From Anaerolineaceae bacterium (GTDB lineage: Bacteria; Chloroflexota; Anaerolineae; Aggregatilineales; Phototrophicaceae), in contig PABP01000038.1 of assembly GCA_002699585.1 (NCBI GenBank), positions 682,001 to 746,000 on the forward strand: a DNA stretch of 64,000 nt, in the 5' to 3' direction. Below are positions 8,699 to 17,276 of this stretch, one piece after another. Below the pieces are notes generated by a model. It was not told where the DNA came from. It did no database searches and worked only from the letters and a program-made list of their open reading frames with translations. Positions within the stretch are counted from its first letter, which is position 1. Each line of letters begins with the position of its first letter. A program made the translations under genes and the position numbers.

Positions 8699-8746
8699 GG
8701 GCGCACTTTTACATTGATTACCCTCTTCACCCGCTAGGAGAACGCC

Positions 8747-9934
8747 ATGACCGATGTGGTTGTGCGTCAAATACACACTGATGACGAAATTCTGAATGAC
8801 TTCTCACCGATTGGAAATTATGCTTTCGGGTCGACGCCGCCCATGGAACCTGAGGAAAAGCGGCGTGAAAATCTGCCTTATAACCGCGAACGGCGCATCA
8901 TGGTATCTTATGAAGATGGTCAGCCACGTGCTACGGCGGCAGCCCTCAGCATGACACAGAATGTACGTGGGAACGTCTTCCAAATGGGCGCAATCAGTCC
9001 AGTGGCGGCGCACCCGATGGGACGCCGCAAAGGCTATGCACGTATGGCCCTGACGCATCTATTGGGCATCCTGCGCGAAGAAGGTCATGCTTTTACGGGC
9101 CTGTACCCTTTCCGCGAGTCGTTTTACCAGCGGCTAGGTTACGTGACCTATCCTCGCATTAAGAAGATCGACGTTGATGCGGCTAATCTGGCGGCGCTGA
9201 GCAAACAAGAGATCGACGATATTGTCGAGATGATGCCTGTCAGCGAAGGTCAGGCGATATTGGACGCATTCCTGGCGCAGATGCAGGCCAAAACGCACGG
9301 CATGGCGCTGTTCACCGGGGAAAATGCTAAACGCATCGCTACTAAGAACGAGCAATGGCTGACAGTCGCGCGTTATGATGGTCAGGTCGAGGGCCTTATG
9401 CTGTATAAGATCAGCGGTTATGGTGGCACAATGGAAGTTCCCTGGTTTTTGACATTGAGCACGCGGGCACGTTATGCCCTGTTGAGCTATATTGCGCGGC
9501 ACGTCGACCAGGTCAAGACGGTGACGATCAGCCTGCGCCATGATGAGCGTCCGCAGACGTGGCTGACGGATATGCTGCCGCGCAGCAACCCGGATATCTG
9601 GCTGACGGCGATGGGCCGCGTGCTAGACGTGGCACGCATCGGCGGCATGAACGTCGGACCGGGTTCGGCGATACTGACCATCACAGATCCACAGTGCGAA
9701 TGGAACAATGGCACCTGGGCGTTCCGAAGTGAGGACGGCAAGCTGGTGGTCGAATCCACAGAAGCGACGGCTGATGGCGAATTGACCATTCAGGGCTTAT
9801 CCGCGTTGGCGTATGGCACACATGATCCGCATGACTTCGCCATTCGCGGTTGGGGCAAGCTATCCAATGACTTAGCGGATACACTGGACAGCATGTTCCC
9901 GCAGCAAAGCCCACACATGTTTTCAGCATACTAA
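8747..9934 (+). CDS. Eis-like GNAT N-acetyltransferase with SCP2-like C-terminal domain
   Basis: This 395-residue protein has the three-part layout of Eis acetyltransferases: an N-terminal GNAT domain, a second GNAT-like domain, and a C-terminal sterol-carrier-like domain. The acetyl-CoA loop is visible as VAAHPMGRRKGYARMAL (about residues 84-100), close to the R/Q-x2-G-x-A/G motif. The tail GELTIQGLSALAYG matches the SCP2-like end. Members acetylate amines, including aminoglycosides in some relatives; the substrate here is not known. AGGAG lies 6 nt before the ATG. PriA starts 21 nt downstream in the same direction, so the two may share a transcript. Confidence 0.82.
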   Translation: MTDVVVRQIHTDDEILNDFSPIGNYAFGSTPPMEPEEKRRENLPYNRERRIMVSYEDGQPRATAAALSMTQNVRGNVFQMGAISPVAAHPMGRRKGYARMALTHLLGILREEGHAFTGLYPFRESFYQRLGYVTYPRIKKIDVDAANLAALSKQEIDDIVEMMPVSEGQAILDAFLAQMQAKTHGMALFTGENAKRIATKNEQWLTVARYDGQVEGLMLYKISGYGGTMEVPWFLTLSTRARYALLSYIARHVDQVKTVTISLRHDERPQTWLTDMLPRSNPDIWLTAMGRVLDVARIGGMNVGPGSAILTITDPQCEWNNGTWAFRSEDGKLVVESTEATADGELTIQGLSALAYGTHDPHDFAIRGWGKLSNDLADTLDSMFPQQSPHMFSAY

Positions 9935-9955
9935 GCGAACGAGCCAACGATACGC

Positions 9956-12469
9956 ATGTTATACGCAGAACTGGCCATCAATACGCCTGTTGAGCAGACG
10001 TACCATTACCATGTACCCGATAAGTTCCCGGAACTGAAGATCGGGCATCTAGTGCGCGTCAGCTTTGGCACGGCCATGCAGCCCGGTATTGTCGTCGGGC
10101 TGGATGATGCCCTGCCGCCGGACCTGGCCGACATCAAGACCAAGCCCGTTCTGCAACTGCTGGACCCCAAGCCTGTCATGACACCGATGCACATTGACCT
10201 AGGGCGTTGGATGACTGAGCGCTATCTGACGCCTATTGGTCAATGCCTGTGGCTGATGCTGCCGCCCGGTATCACGGGTACCAGCCAGATGCATATCGAG
10301 CTACTCGACTCCAGCGCTGAACCCGGTGGCGCACTTCAGCAGCAGATCGTCGATGTGCTGCGTGATGAAGGCGACATGACGCGCAAACAGCTCGAAAAGG
10401 CGCTCAAACGTAAGAAACTGCAATCGGCGCTACGGGCACTGGAAGATGCAAACATCATCCAGCAAGAAGCTTCACTCGCGCCTGCCTCAGTACGGCCCAA
10501 GACAGTGCGCACGGCTACGCTGCTGGTCGCGGAAGAAGACCTGGCGGGTTGGCGACTGAGTCCCTCACAGCGACGAATCATCAAGCTGTTGGCGCGTTTC
10601 CCGCAGGGGCTGGATGCCAGCGTGGTCTATGAGGAAACAAGCGCTAACAGCAGCACGCTAAAAGCCCTGGAAGATCGCGGATTGGTGGCACGCGGAGCAC
10701 GTAGCGTTTACCGGGATTCGCTGGCCGACCGCGATTTTATCCCCACCGAGCAGCTCGACCTGACAGGCGATCAGCAGCGGGTATGGGACCATATTCGCCA
10801 GGGCATCGAAACCCATCGAACAGGGACACATCAGCCGAACAATGGCCATTATGCCTATCTGCTGCATGGTGTAACGGGCAGTGGCAAAACGGAAATCTAT
10901 CTGCGGGTGATTGACCATGTGCTGCAACAAGGTCGGCAGGCGATTTTTCTAGTGCCGGAAATCGCGCTGACGCCGCAGACCATCCAGCGGGTGGCGGCAC
11001 GTTTCCCGGATCAGGTGGCGATTGTACACGGCAGCCTGAGCACAGGCGAGCGCTATGACAACTGGCGGCGGGCGCGTAAGGGCGAAATCAAAGTTGTAGT
11101 CGGCACGCGCTCGGCGCTGTTCACGCCACTGCCGGACATCGGCCTGATTGTCCTCGATGAGGAGCATGACCACAGCTACAAACACGCCCCACCCTTCAAT
11201 CCACCTTATTATGATGCGCGCCTGGTCGCCGAGCAGATCGCCAAGACGAACGGGGCGACCCTGTTACTCGGCAGCGCCACCCCAGCTATGGAGACATTTT
11301 ATCGGGCACAGCATCAGGAATTGGGCTATTTGCACCTACCGAACCGCATTATTGGCCATCGTAACCGCGTGGAAGTACAGGCAGAGCGCATCGGCCAGGT
11401 GACAGTCTACAAACCGGGTGAAGGCGCGGCCATGACCGCCGACCTGCCCCCGGTCGAAGTGGTCGATATGCGTGAGGAACTCAAGCGCGGCAATCGTGGC
11501 ATGTTCAGCCATTCACTGCATGAGGCGCTCAAGCAAGTGGTCGAGAACGAGCAGCAGGCTATCTTGCTGCTGAATCGGCGCGGGACAGCCAGTTATGTGT
11601 TCTGCCGCGACTGTGGCTATAAGGTCGAGTGCCCGCGCTGTGACACGTCGATGACCTATCATCGCGTGGATGAAATGCTGCACTGCCATCGCTGTGGTTA
11701 TCAACAGATGCCACCGACACGCTGCCCGGAATGCGGCAGTGATCGAATTCGTTATTTTGGGGCGGGCACACAGCAGGTGGAAAGCGAACTCAAGCGTGTT
11801 TTGCCGGAGGTGCGCGTCATCCGTTGGGACGCCGATACGGTCATGCAGCCGGATATGCACGAGGAGATTCTGGGGCAGTTTGTGCAACAGCAGGCCGATG
11901 TGCTGGTCGGCACGCAGATGATCGCCAAGGGGTTGGATTTGCCACTGGTGACGCTGGTGGGCGTGGTGAGCGCCGACCCTGGACTGGCCTTGCCAGACTT
12001 TCGAGCCGATGAACGCGCTTTCCAGCTATTGACGCAGGTCGCAGGCCGCGCAGGCCGCGGCATCCTGGGAGGCAAAGTCATCATACAGACCTACCAGCCG
12101 GAGCATCCGAGCATCGTCCATGCGGCACAGCATGACTATACGGGCTTTTATGCTCATGAACTACTCAATCGGCGCGAATTGGGCTACCCACCCTTCCGGC
12201 GCATGGCGCGCATTTTGGTGCAATCGACGCATCCGGTGAACGTGCAGCGAGAAGCAGAGCGAGTGGCAGAGACGCTGCGGCACCGCATCGCTAAATTGCA
12301 GCTCACCGATACCACGCTAATCGGGCCAGCACCCTGTTTTTACAGCCGGATCGATCGCAACTACCGCTGGCATATCCTCATTCGCAGCCAGGACCCCACA
12401 CGACTATTAGAGGGGCTGCAAGTGCGCAGCGGCATCTATGTTGATCTCGATGTGCAGGATGTTTTATAG
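9956..12469 (+). CDS. priA: Primosomal protein N' (replication restart helicase PriA)
   Basis: PriA reloads the replisome at stalled forks as a 3'-5' DNA helicase. The protein is 837 residues, slightly longer than E. coli PriA. The N-terminal 3'-DNA-binding domain begins LYAELAINTPVEQTYHYHVP. Walker A is GVTGSGKTE (residue 305 on) and the DEEH box is at residues 401-404 (LDEEHDHSYKH). Near residues 550-600 is a zinc module with eight cysteines (CRDCGYKVECPRC and CHRCGYQQ, then CPECG). The helicase end has VAGRAGRG. All catalytic elements are intact. A weak hairpin terminator follows the gene. Confidence 0.97.
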   Translation: MLYAELAINTPVEQTYHYHVPDKFPELKIGHLVRVSFGTAMQPGIVVGLDDALPPDLADIKTKPVLQLLDPKPVMTPMHIDLGRWMTERYLTPIGQCLWLMLPPGITGTSQMHIELLDSSAEPGGALQQQIVDVLRDEGDMTRKQLEKALKRKKLQSALRALEDANIIQQEASLAPASVRPKTVRTATLLVAEEDLAGWRLSPSQRRIIKLLARFPQGLDASVVYEETSANSSTLKALEDRGLVARGARSVYRDSLADRDFIPTEQLDLTGDQQRVWDHIRQGIETHRTGTHQPNNGHYAYLLHGVTGSGKTEIYLRVIDHVLQQGRQAIFLVPEIALTPQTIQRVAARFPDQVAIVHGSLSTGERYDNWRRARKGEIKVVVGTRSALFTPLPDIGLIVLDEEHDHSYKHAPPFNPPYYDARLVAEQIAKTNGATLLLGSATPAMETFYRAQHQELGYLHLPNRIIGHRNRVEVQAERIGQVTVYKPGEGAAMTADLPPVEVVDMREELKRGNRGMFSHSLHEALKQVVENEQQAILLLNRRGTASYVFCRDCGYKVECPRCDTSMTYHRVDEMLHCHRCGYQQMPPTRCPECGSDRIRYFGAGTQQVESELKRVLPEVRVIRWDADTVMQPDMHEEILGQFVQQQADVLVGTQMIAKGLDLPLVTLVGVVSADPGLALPDFRADERAFQLLTQVAGRAGRGILGGKVIIQTYQPEHPSIVHAAQHDYTGFYAHELLNRRELGYPPFRRMARILVQSTHPVNVQREAERVAETLRHRIAKLQLTDTTLIGPAPCFYSRIDRNYRWHILIRSQDPTRLLEGLQVRSGIYVDLDVQDVL

Positions 12470-12478
12470 AACAGAAAA

Positions 12479-12499
12479 GAGCGCAGGCTTGCTGCGCTC
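12479..12499 (+). terminator. Hairpin after priA
   Basis: GAGCGCAG (12479-12486) pairs with CTGCGCTC (12492-12499) around a 5-nt loop, 10 nt after the priA stop. The downstream tract is only moderately T-rich, so termination may be partial. Confidence 0.5.
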
Positions 12500-12631
12500 C
12501 GTGTGTGTTTAGTTTGGATTATGCTTGGTATCTACGGCTAATCAATGGGCATAAACCTGTTGAACGCACATCTGCGCAATATCAACTAAGCATCTAACAG
12601 GTTTTTGCTGGCCTATTTCTTGGTCAGGTAC

Positions 12632-13600
12632 TTAATTCCAGCGATTGCGGCGAGTGGTTCCACCGTAGCCGCGACTGCCGCGACCGAAGTCATCGTCACC
12701 CTGGCCACGCGCCAGCGCGCGCTTGGCCTTCTGTACGTCACTCTCATGCTTGAGCAAGACGGTCAACGTGGTTTCCAGCGTTTTGCTATCGATGCCATCG
12801 GCATTGAGCATAACGAGCGCCTTGGCCCAGTCGATGGTTTCGCTGACGCTGGGGTTCTTCTTCAGGTCGAGGCCGCGCAGGCTTTGAACCACTTGAACGG
12901 CTTCGCTCGCCAGCTTTTCGCTCATTTCCGGTACACGGCTGCGGACGATTTGCAACTCAGCATCGTGCGTGGGGTAATCCACGAAGAGATACAGGCAGCG
13001 GCGTTTAAGCGCCTCGGATAGCTCACGGGTGTTGTTGCTGGTCAGCAGCACGACCGGCTTATGCTTGGCCGCTATCGTACCCAATTCCGGCACAGACACC
13101 TGGAAGTCAGAGAGGATTTCCAACAGGAAAGCTTCGAACTCGGCATCAGCGCGGTCGATTTCGTCGATGAGCAGGACGACCTGTTTTTCGCTGGTGATGG
13201 CTTGCAGCAAAGGACGCGCCAGCAAAAAGCGCTCACTGAAGAAAACATCTTCTTCAGAGCCGAGCCTATCCGCTGCTTCTGCCAATGTGCCCGTTGCACT
13301 CAAAATTTCTGACAGCTTATCACGCAGAAGCTGGGTATAGAGCATCTGTTTGGCGTATTCCCACTCGTACAGCGCTTTGCTCTCATCCAGACCTTCATAA
13401 CATTGCAGACGGATCAGGGGCATCCCGGCTGCGCCTGCCCAGGCTTTAGCCAGTTCTGTCTTGCCGACACCTGCCGGACCTTCCGCAAGCAAGGGTTTAC
13501 CGAGTTGACTAGCCAAAAACATGACAGTGGAGATCTCTTCAGTCGCAATGTACTGCTGTCCGGCGAGGGCATTGGTAACCTGGCCAACGTTTTCGAACAT
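12632..13600 (-). CDS. MoxR-family AAA+ ATPase
   Basis: This 322-residue AAA+ protein has Walker A GPAGVGKTELAKA (about residues 40-52), Walker B VVLLIDEIDRAD and sensor 1 VVLLTSNNTRELSEALKRR. This is the MoxR pattern of chaperone-like ATPases that mature metal enzymes or protein complexes, usually with a von Willebrand factor A partner. No vWA gene is adjacent here, which is unusual for the family. The C-terminus ends in a Gly/Arg-rich tail (GRGSRGYGG) that could bind nucleic acid or be disordered. It is transcribed alone, divergent from the glycosyltransferase gene at 13834. Confidence 0.9.
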   Translation of the reverse strand: MFENVGQVTNALAGQQYIATEEISTVMFLASQLGKPLLAEGPAGVGKTELAKAWAGAAGMPLIRLQCYEGLDESKALYEWEYAKQMLYTQLLRDKLSEILSATGTLAEAADRLGSEEDVFFSERFLLARPLLQAITSEKQVVLLIDEIDRADAEFEAFLLEILSDFQVSVPELGTIAAKHKPVVLLTSNNTRELSEALKRRCLYLFVDYPTHDAELQIVRSRVPEMSEKLASEAVQVVQSLRGLDLKKNPSVSETIDWAKALVMLNADGIDSKTLETTLTVLLKHESDVQKAKRALARGQGDDDFGRGSRGYGGTTRRNRWN

Positions 13601-13833
13601 AATGGCTCCATTTCTTCAAAAAGGTCGTTTGCTACGGCTGCCATCTTTGGCTGGGCCGGGGTCTTTCGGTGCAAATACCAGGGGGCACGATTTGTGACGT
13701 GCGCGTGCGAGTCCCCTTAACTATACTGCCCTGATCGCCCGACTTGCAACTAGACCAATTAATAGTTTCATGAATACGCGCAGCCGGTTAGCTGGCACTT
13801 GCTGCTGGCAAGTGTCCTGTTTACACTGACGCC

Positions 13834-15015
13834 ATGACTGAATTACTGCTCATTTCTCGCTGCCCGCCGTACCCTCTGTATCTGGGCGACCGCCTGATCG
13901 TCTGGCATCTGGTGCGGCAATTGGCTATGCGCGGCTACCAGATCGACCTGGTGGCGATGACCCAACGCCCAGAAGATGCCCAGGAACAAGCCGCCTATGC
14001 CGATCTATTCCGCAGCGTGCATCTGTTCCCGGAAACGGCGCGTTCGACCAGTAGTTATGTTCAGCGCTTGCTGATGCCTGCCAAACGCTTCCCCAGGCAA
14101 ACGGCAGATGCCTGGTCGCCGGATATGTGGCAGACCATCAGCGAGCTGGTTCAGCAGCATGATTACGATGTGGTGCAGTTGTTTGGTGGCGTGCATGTGT
14201 ATGAATTCGCCCATTTGTTAGACAACTTGCCAAGCGTCATCACACCCTATGAATCCTACAGTTTGCTGCTGAAGCGGCAGCTAGCCCAACAATGGGCATT
14301 GGGAGCACAGGTCAACCAATTAGCAGCAGCAGCCTATGAGCGCTTCATGTTTGCGCCTTACGATCATACGGTGGTGCTGGCCGAACCTGACCGCCAGGAA
14401 TTGCTGCGCCTGAACCCTGACTTGCCCATCAGCGTGATCCCCAATGGCATCGACCTGGATGCGTTCCAGACAGATGATGCCCCTCGAGAAACTTCAACCC
14501 TGCTATTCGTCGGTAACTATGAATACGCGCCTAATCTGGATGCGGCCTTCTTCCTTATTCGTGAGGTGATGCCCCGTGTATTAGACGCTGTTCCCGATGC
14601 CCGCTTGCAGTTGGTGGGTCATTCGCCACCACCTGAATTACAGGCAGCCGCCAATGACGCGGTCGATATAATCGGTTCCGTGCCGGAGGTACAGCCCTAT
14701 TTAGCCCAGGCGACAGCCTTTGTCTGTCCACTGCGAATTGGGGCTGGTATCAAGAATAAGGTGCTGGAAGCGCTGGCGATGCGCCTGCCGCTGGTTGGCA
14801 GTCCGATTGCGGTGGATGGTATTGATGTGATTGATGGCGAGTCGGCGTTGGTTGCGGAGCCTGACCAAATAGCCGATGCGGTTATTCGGCTGCTGAAAGA
14901 CCGTGAATTACAGGCGCGATTGGCCATAAAGGGTCGCCAGTTGATTGAAGCCCAATACAGTTGGTCACATGTCGCGGACCAGTATGAGGCGTTGTATCGG
15001 GCAGCAAACGATTAA
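13834..15015 (+). CDS. Glycosyltransferase, GT4-like (PEP-CTERM/Stp2-type)
   Basis: This 393-residue GT-B enzyme begins LLLISRCPPYPLYLGDR, a start typical of the sugar transferases associated with exosortase/EPS systems. The C-terminal donor domain has SVIPNGIDLDAF, LLFVGNYEYAPNLDAAFF and RIGAGIKNKVLEALAM, where the E of KVLEALAM is the expected nucleotide-sugar contact. No clear Shine-Dalgarno precedes ATG 13834. It is not next to other glycan genes and converges with a flavin monooxygenase gene 6 nt downstream. The acceptor is unknown. Confidence 0.88.
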   Translation: MTELLLISRCPPYPLYLGDRLIVWHLVRQLAMRGYQIDLVAMTQRPEDAQEQAAYADLFRSVHLFPETARSTSSYVQRLLMPAKRFPRQTADAWSPDMWQTISELVQQHDYDVVQLFGGVHVYEFAHLLDNLPSVITPYESYSLLLKRQLAQQWALGAQVNQLAAAAYERFMFAPYDHTVVLAEPDRQELLRLNPDLPISVIPNGIDLDAFQTDDAPRETSTLLFVGNYEYAPNLDAAFFLIREVMPRVLDAVPDARLQLVGHSPPPELQAAANDAVDIIGSVPEVQPYLAQATAFVCPLRIGAGIKNKVLEALAMRLPLVGSPIAVDGIDVIDGESALVAEPDQIADAVIRLLKDRELQARLAIKGRQLIEAQYSWSHVADQYEALYRAAND

Positions 15016-15021
15016 GCATAA

Positions 15022-16260
15022 CTAGGATAACATCACTGGCTGCTGCTGTTGTAAATACGTCTTGATTTGTTTGGCGGCGACGGCGGCTTCGATATTGAAA
15101 TTATGCATCGCACCTTTGCCCTTATAGAACGTCCCTACGAGGTACAAGCCCGGATAACCTAAAATCTGGCGGCCATTGGGATGCGTGCTCGTATCGCGTA
15201 CTGGCCAGCCACGCTCACCATTGGGGCCAATTTCCCATTCGCAGCCGCCGGATTTATCCGCCGGGGTGTTGATCATAGGTAAATCAACCTTGAGGTACTC
15301 ATGCAGCACGGGATAGTAACCCGTCGCCAGAACGAGGATATCAGCCTGCTGGGTTGTGCCATCGGTGAAGTGCAGCGTCTTACCCTCGCAGTGCGTAATT
15401 TCCGCGATTTTGGGCTGCACCTTGCCCGCCTTCACTGCGTCGAGCAGTTCCGGGCCTGCATAAGGCGTCAGGCCACCTTGCCCCGGCGGCGGTGGAATCA
15501 ATCCGTATTTTTCGGCATCAGGATAGTCAAAACGGTTCAGGAACGTCATGAGCTTGTTGCACCAACCACGCGGCAGAATGGCGTCAGCAGCCATCAACCA
15601 TAGATGTTTGGTAATCCCCAAAGGGTAGCGCCGCTTGAGCACAATGCCATTGCGAATCAGAATGGTTGTGTGCTGGGCCGCTTCCCCGGCTTCCACGCTG
15701 ATGTCCACGCCGCTGGGACCGCTGCCGATGACGATGACGTTTTTATCGCGAATTTGATCGGGCGTGCGGTAATCGTGGGCGTGGATGACTTCGCCCGTAA
15801 AGCCAGATACTTTTTGCTGTAAATCTGCTGGAACGACCGGATGGCCGAAGATACCCGTCGCGCTAATAACTACCGGGTACAACCATGTGCCCCTATCTGT
15901 CTCGACTCGCCAGAGGTCGCCAGCCTGGGTGACGCTATGGACGGTCACGCCCAGTTCAATGTTGAAATCATGAGATTTGACGAAGTCATCGAGATAGTCG
16001 TAATACTGCCCACCTGTCGGGAAAATGCCGTATTCCCTGGGGAAAGGCACTTCCGGCATATGGGAATAATAACGCGACGTGTTGAGCGTCAACGAAGGGT
16101 ACAGGCTGCACCACGTCGAGCCAATGACCTGGGCGCGGTCCACGACTTTGTAGCTGATATTCGCTTGTTCTAATGCATACGCAGTGGCGATACCCGCTGG
16201 GCCTGCCCCAATGACGAGGACATCTTCCGCTGCGCGCTGTGGGTGTTGTATTTGGGTCAT
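15022..16260 (-). CDS. Flavin-containing monooxygenase-like NAD(P)/FAD oxidoreductase
   Basis: This 412-residue two-dinucleotide-binding protein has the FAD motif VIGAGPAGIATAYALEQ at the N-terminus. The NADPH motif VIVIGSGPSGVDISVEA is near residue 170. The FMO-type DILVLATGYYP lies near the C-terminus, and the Baeyer-Villiger/FMO-like segment PGLYLVGTFYKGKGAM after it. These features fit a class B flavoprotein monooxygenase that oxidises a soft nucleophile or ketone; the substrate is not deducible. It is transcribed alone on the minus strand, 72 nt downstream of the TIR-like gene. Confidence 0.88.
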   Translation of the reverse strand: MTQIQHPQRAAEDVLVIGAGPAGIATAYALEQANISYKVVDRAQVIGSTWCSLYPSLTLNTSRYYSHMPEVPFPREYGIFPTGGQYYDYLDDFVKSHDFNIELGVTVHSVTQAGDLWRVETDRGTWLYPVVISATGIFGHPVVPADLQQKVSGFTGEVIHAHDYRTPDQIRDKNVIVIGSGPSGVDISVEAGEAAQHTTILIRNGIVLKRRYPLGITKHLWLMAADAILPRGWCNKLMTFLNRFDYPDAEKYGLIPPPPGQGGLTPYAGPELLDAVKAGKVQPKIAEITHCEGKTLHFTDGTTQQADILVLATGYYPVLHEYLKVDLPMINTPADKSGGCEWEIGPNGERGWPVRDTSTHPNGRQILGYPGLYLVGTFYKGKGAMHNFNIEAAVAAKQIKTYLQQQQPVMLS

Positions 16261-16332
16261 GATGTTGCTTCGATGATTGTCACAAACTCAAAGATAGTAA
16301 AAGCGATAGCGCGATGATGCAACTCTATGGCC

Positions 16333-17058
16333 TTAAGGTGTCGCTGTTGGTGCGACCGTGGGTTCCACAGTTGGCACAGCAGATTGTTCGGCGGCAGCGG
16401 TCTGGGTAGCGATGATGATGGCCTGCGTCGCCTGCCGATCCAGCGGTATCTGGGTGGCTGTCCCTCTCAGGAAAGCACGATCACGGGTGGAGGCGGCCTC
16501 GACAGTTGCCGGGAAGTTAGCGGCATCTTCAGTCGTACGCGGTTGCAGACCTTCCAGCGTTGGGTGGACCAACGTGGCGATCATGGTTTCACGAGCGGCA
16601 TTCTCAGTCGCGTATTCCTCTACCGGGAAGGCAATCGTACCTTCGGACAAGCTGGTGATTGCCCAGAAGAACACGATGAGCGCTGCCACGCCAATTAAGC
16701 CCATCAACAGCCAGTTCGTGCGGCGTTTTTGTTGGGTGATCTGGGCATGCAGCGTGTGATTCACGATGCGCTTGACAGCATCCTTGTCGGTAAGGTCCTG
16801 GCCTGTCAGGTCCAGGGCGTGTAGGCTGATGTCTTGCGGCAATTGGGTCGGTTCCAACAGCAGCGGAATGATGTTTTGGTCGGCTTTTTTGGCTCTGGCA
16901 ATCGCCTTCTGGACATCGGCATCCTGTATCGATTGTGGTGTGGCCAGCACCAGCAAGGTCGATTTATCGAGATTCGTCAAGCGGCGCGAGGCGGCCAACT
17001 CCTGCTGCAACTGCTGTGCGAGGTCGGCTTGTGCTGGACCAAAAGCAATATCGAGCAT
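16333..17058 (-). CDS. Membrane-anchored TIR-like protein
   Basis: This 241-residue protein has an N-terminal alpha/beta domain of about 110 residues with alternating strands (STLLVLATPQSI, NIIPLLLEP). That pattern resembles a reduced TIR-like fold of the kind that bacteria couple to signalling. One membrane helix follows (LLMGLIGVAALIVFFWAITSL, about residues 118-138). The outer or periplasmic tail is Thr/Ala-rich and ends in a PTVEPTVAPTATP linker. The BB-loop and catalytic glutamate of active NAD-cleaving TIRs are not evident, so a binding rather than an enzymatic role is more likely. The TIR assignment is tentative; the membrane topology is clear. Confidence 0.55.
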   Translation of the reverse strand: MLDIAFGPAQADLAQQLQQELAASRRLTNLDKSTLLVLATPQSIQDADVQKAIARAKKADQNIIPLLLEPTQLPQDISLHALDLTGQDLTDKDAVKRIVNHTLHAQITQQKRRTNWLLMGLIGVAALIVFFWAITSLSEGTIAFPVEEYATENAARETMIATLVHPTLEGLQPRTTEDAANFPATVEAASTRDRAFLRGTATQIPLDRQATQAIIIATQTAAAEQSAVPTVEPTVAPTATP

Positions 17059-17197
17059 GTTATCTCTCTAGTTTGTGCTAACTTTCACAGATGCCATCAT
17101 GGTACATCTAGCATCTGACGTACTCAAGCGAAAGCGTGTTTTTCTACTGTAACTATTATGTCGGGTGTAGCGCGGCCATTTGCAAACATGACCTATA

Positions 17198-17224
17198 GCA
17201 AGGCAATGCCTTGCCACTACGAAA
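17198..17224. repeat. Palindromic repeat, copy 1
   Basis: GCAAGGCAATGCCTTGC followed by CACTACGAAA. The palindrome and its trailing bases recur at 19827-19854, allowing for a few changes. It resembles small dispersed extragenic palindromes. Confidence 0.6.
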
Positions 17225-17276
17225 GCCTGCCACGAAAATACGCTACCAAATCGCCTCCGTGCACCATCGACATTGC

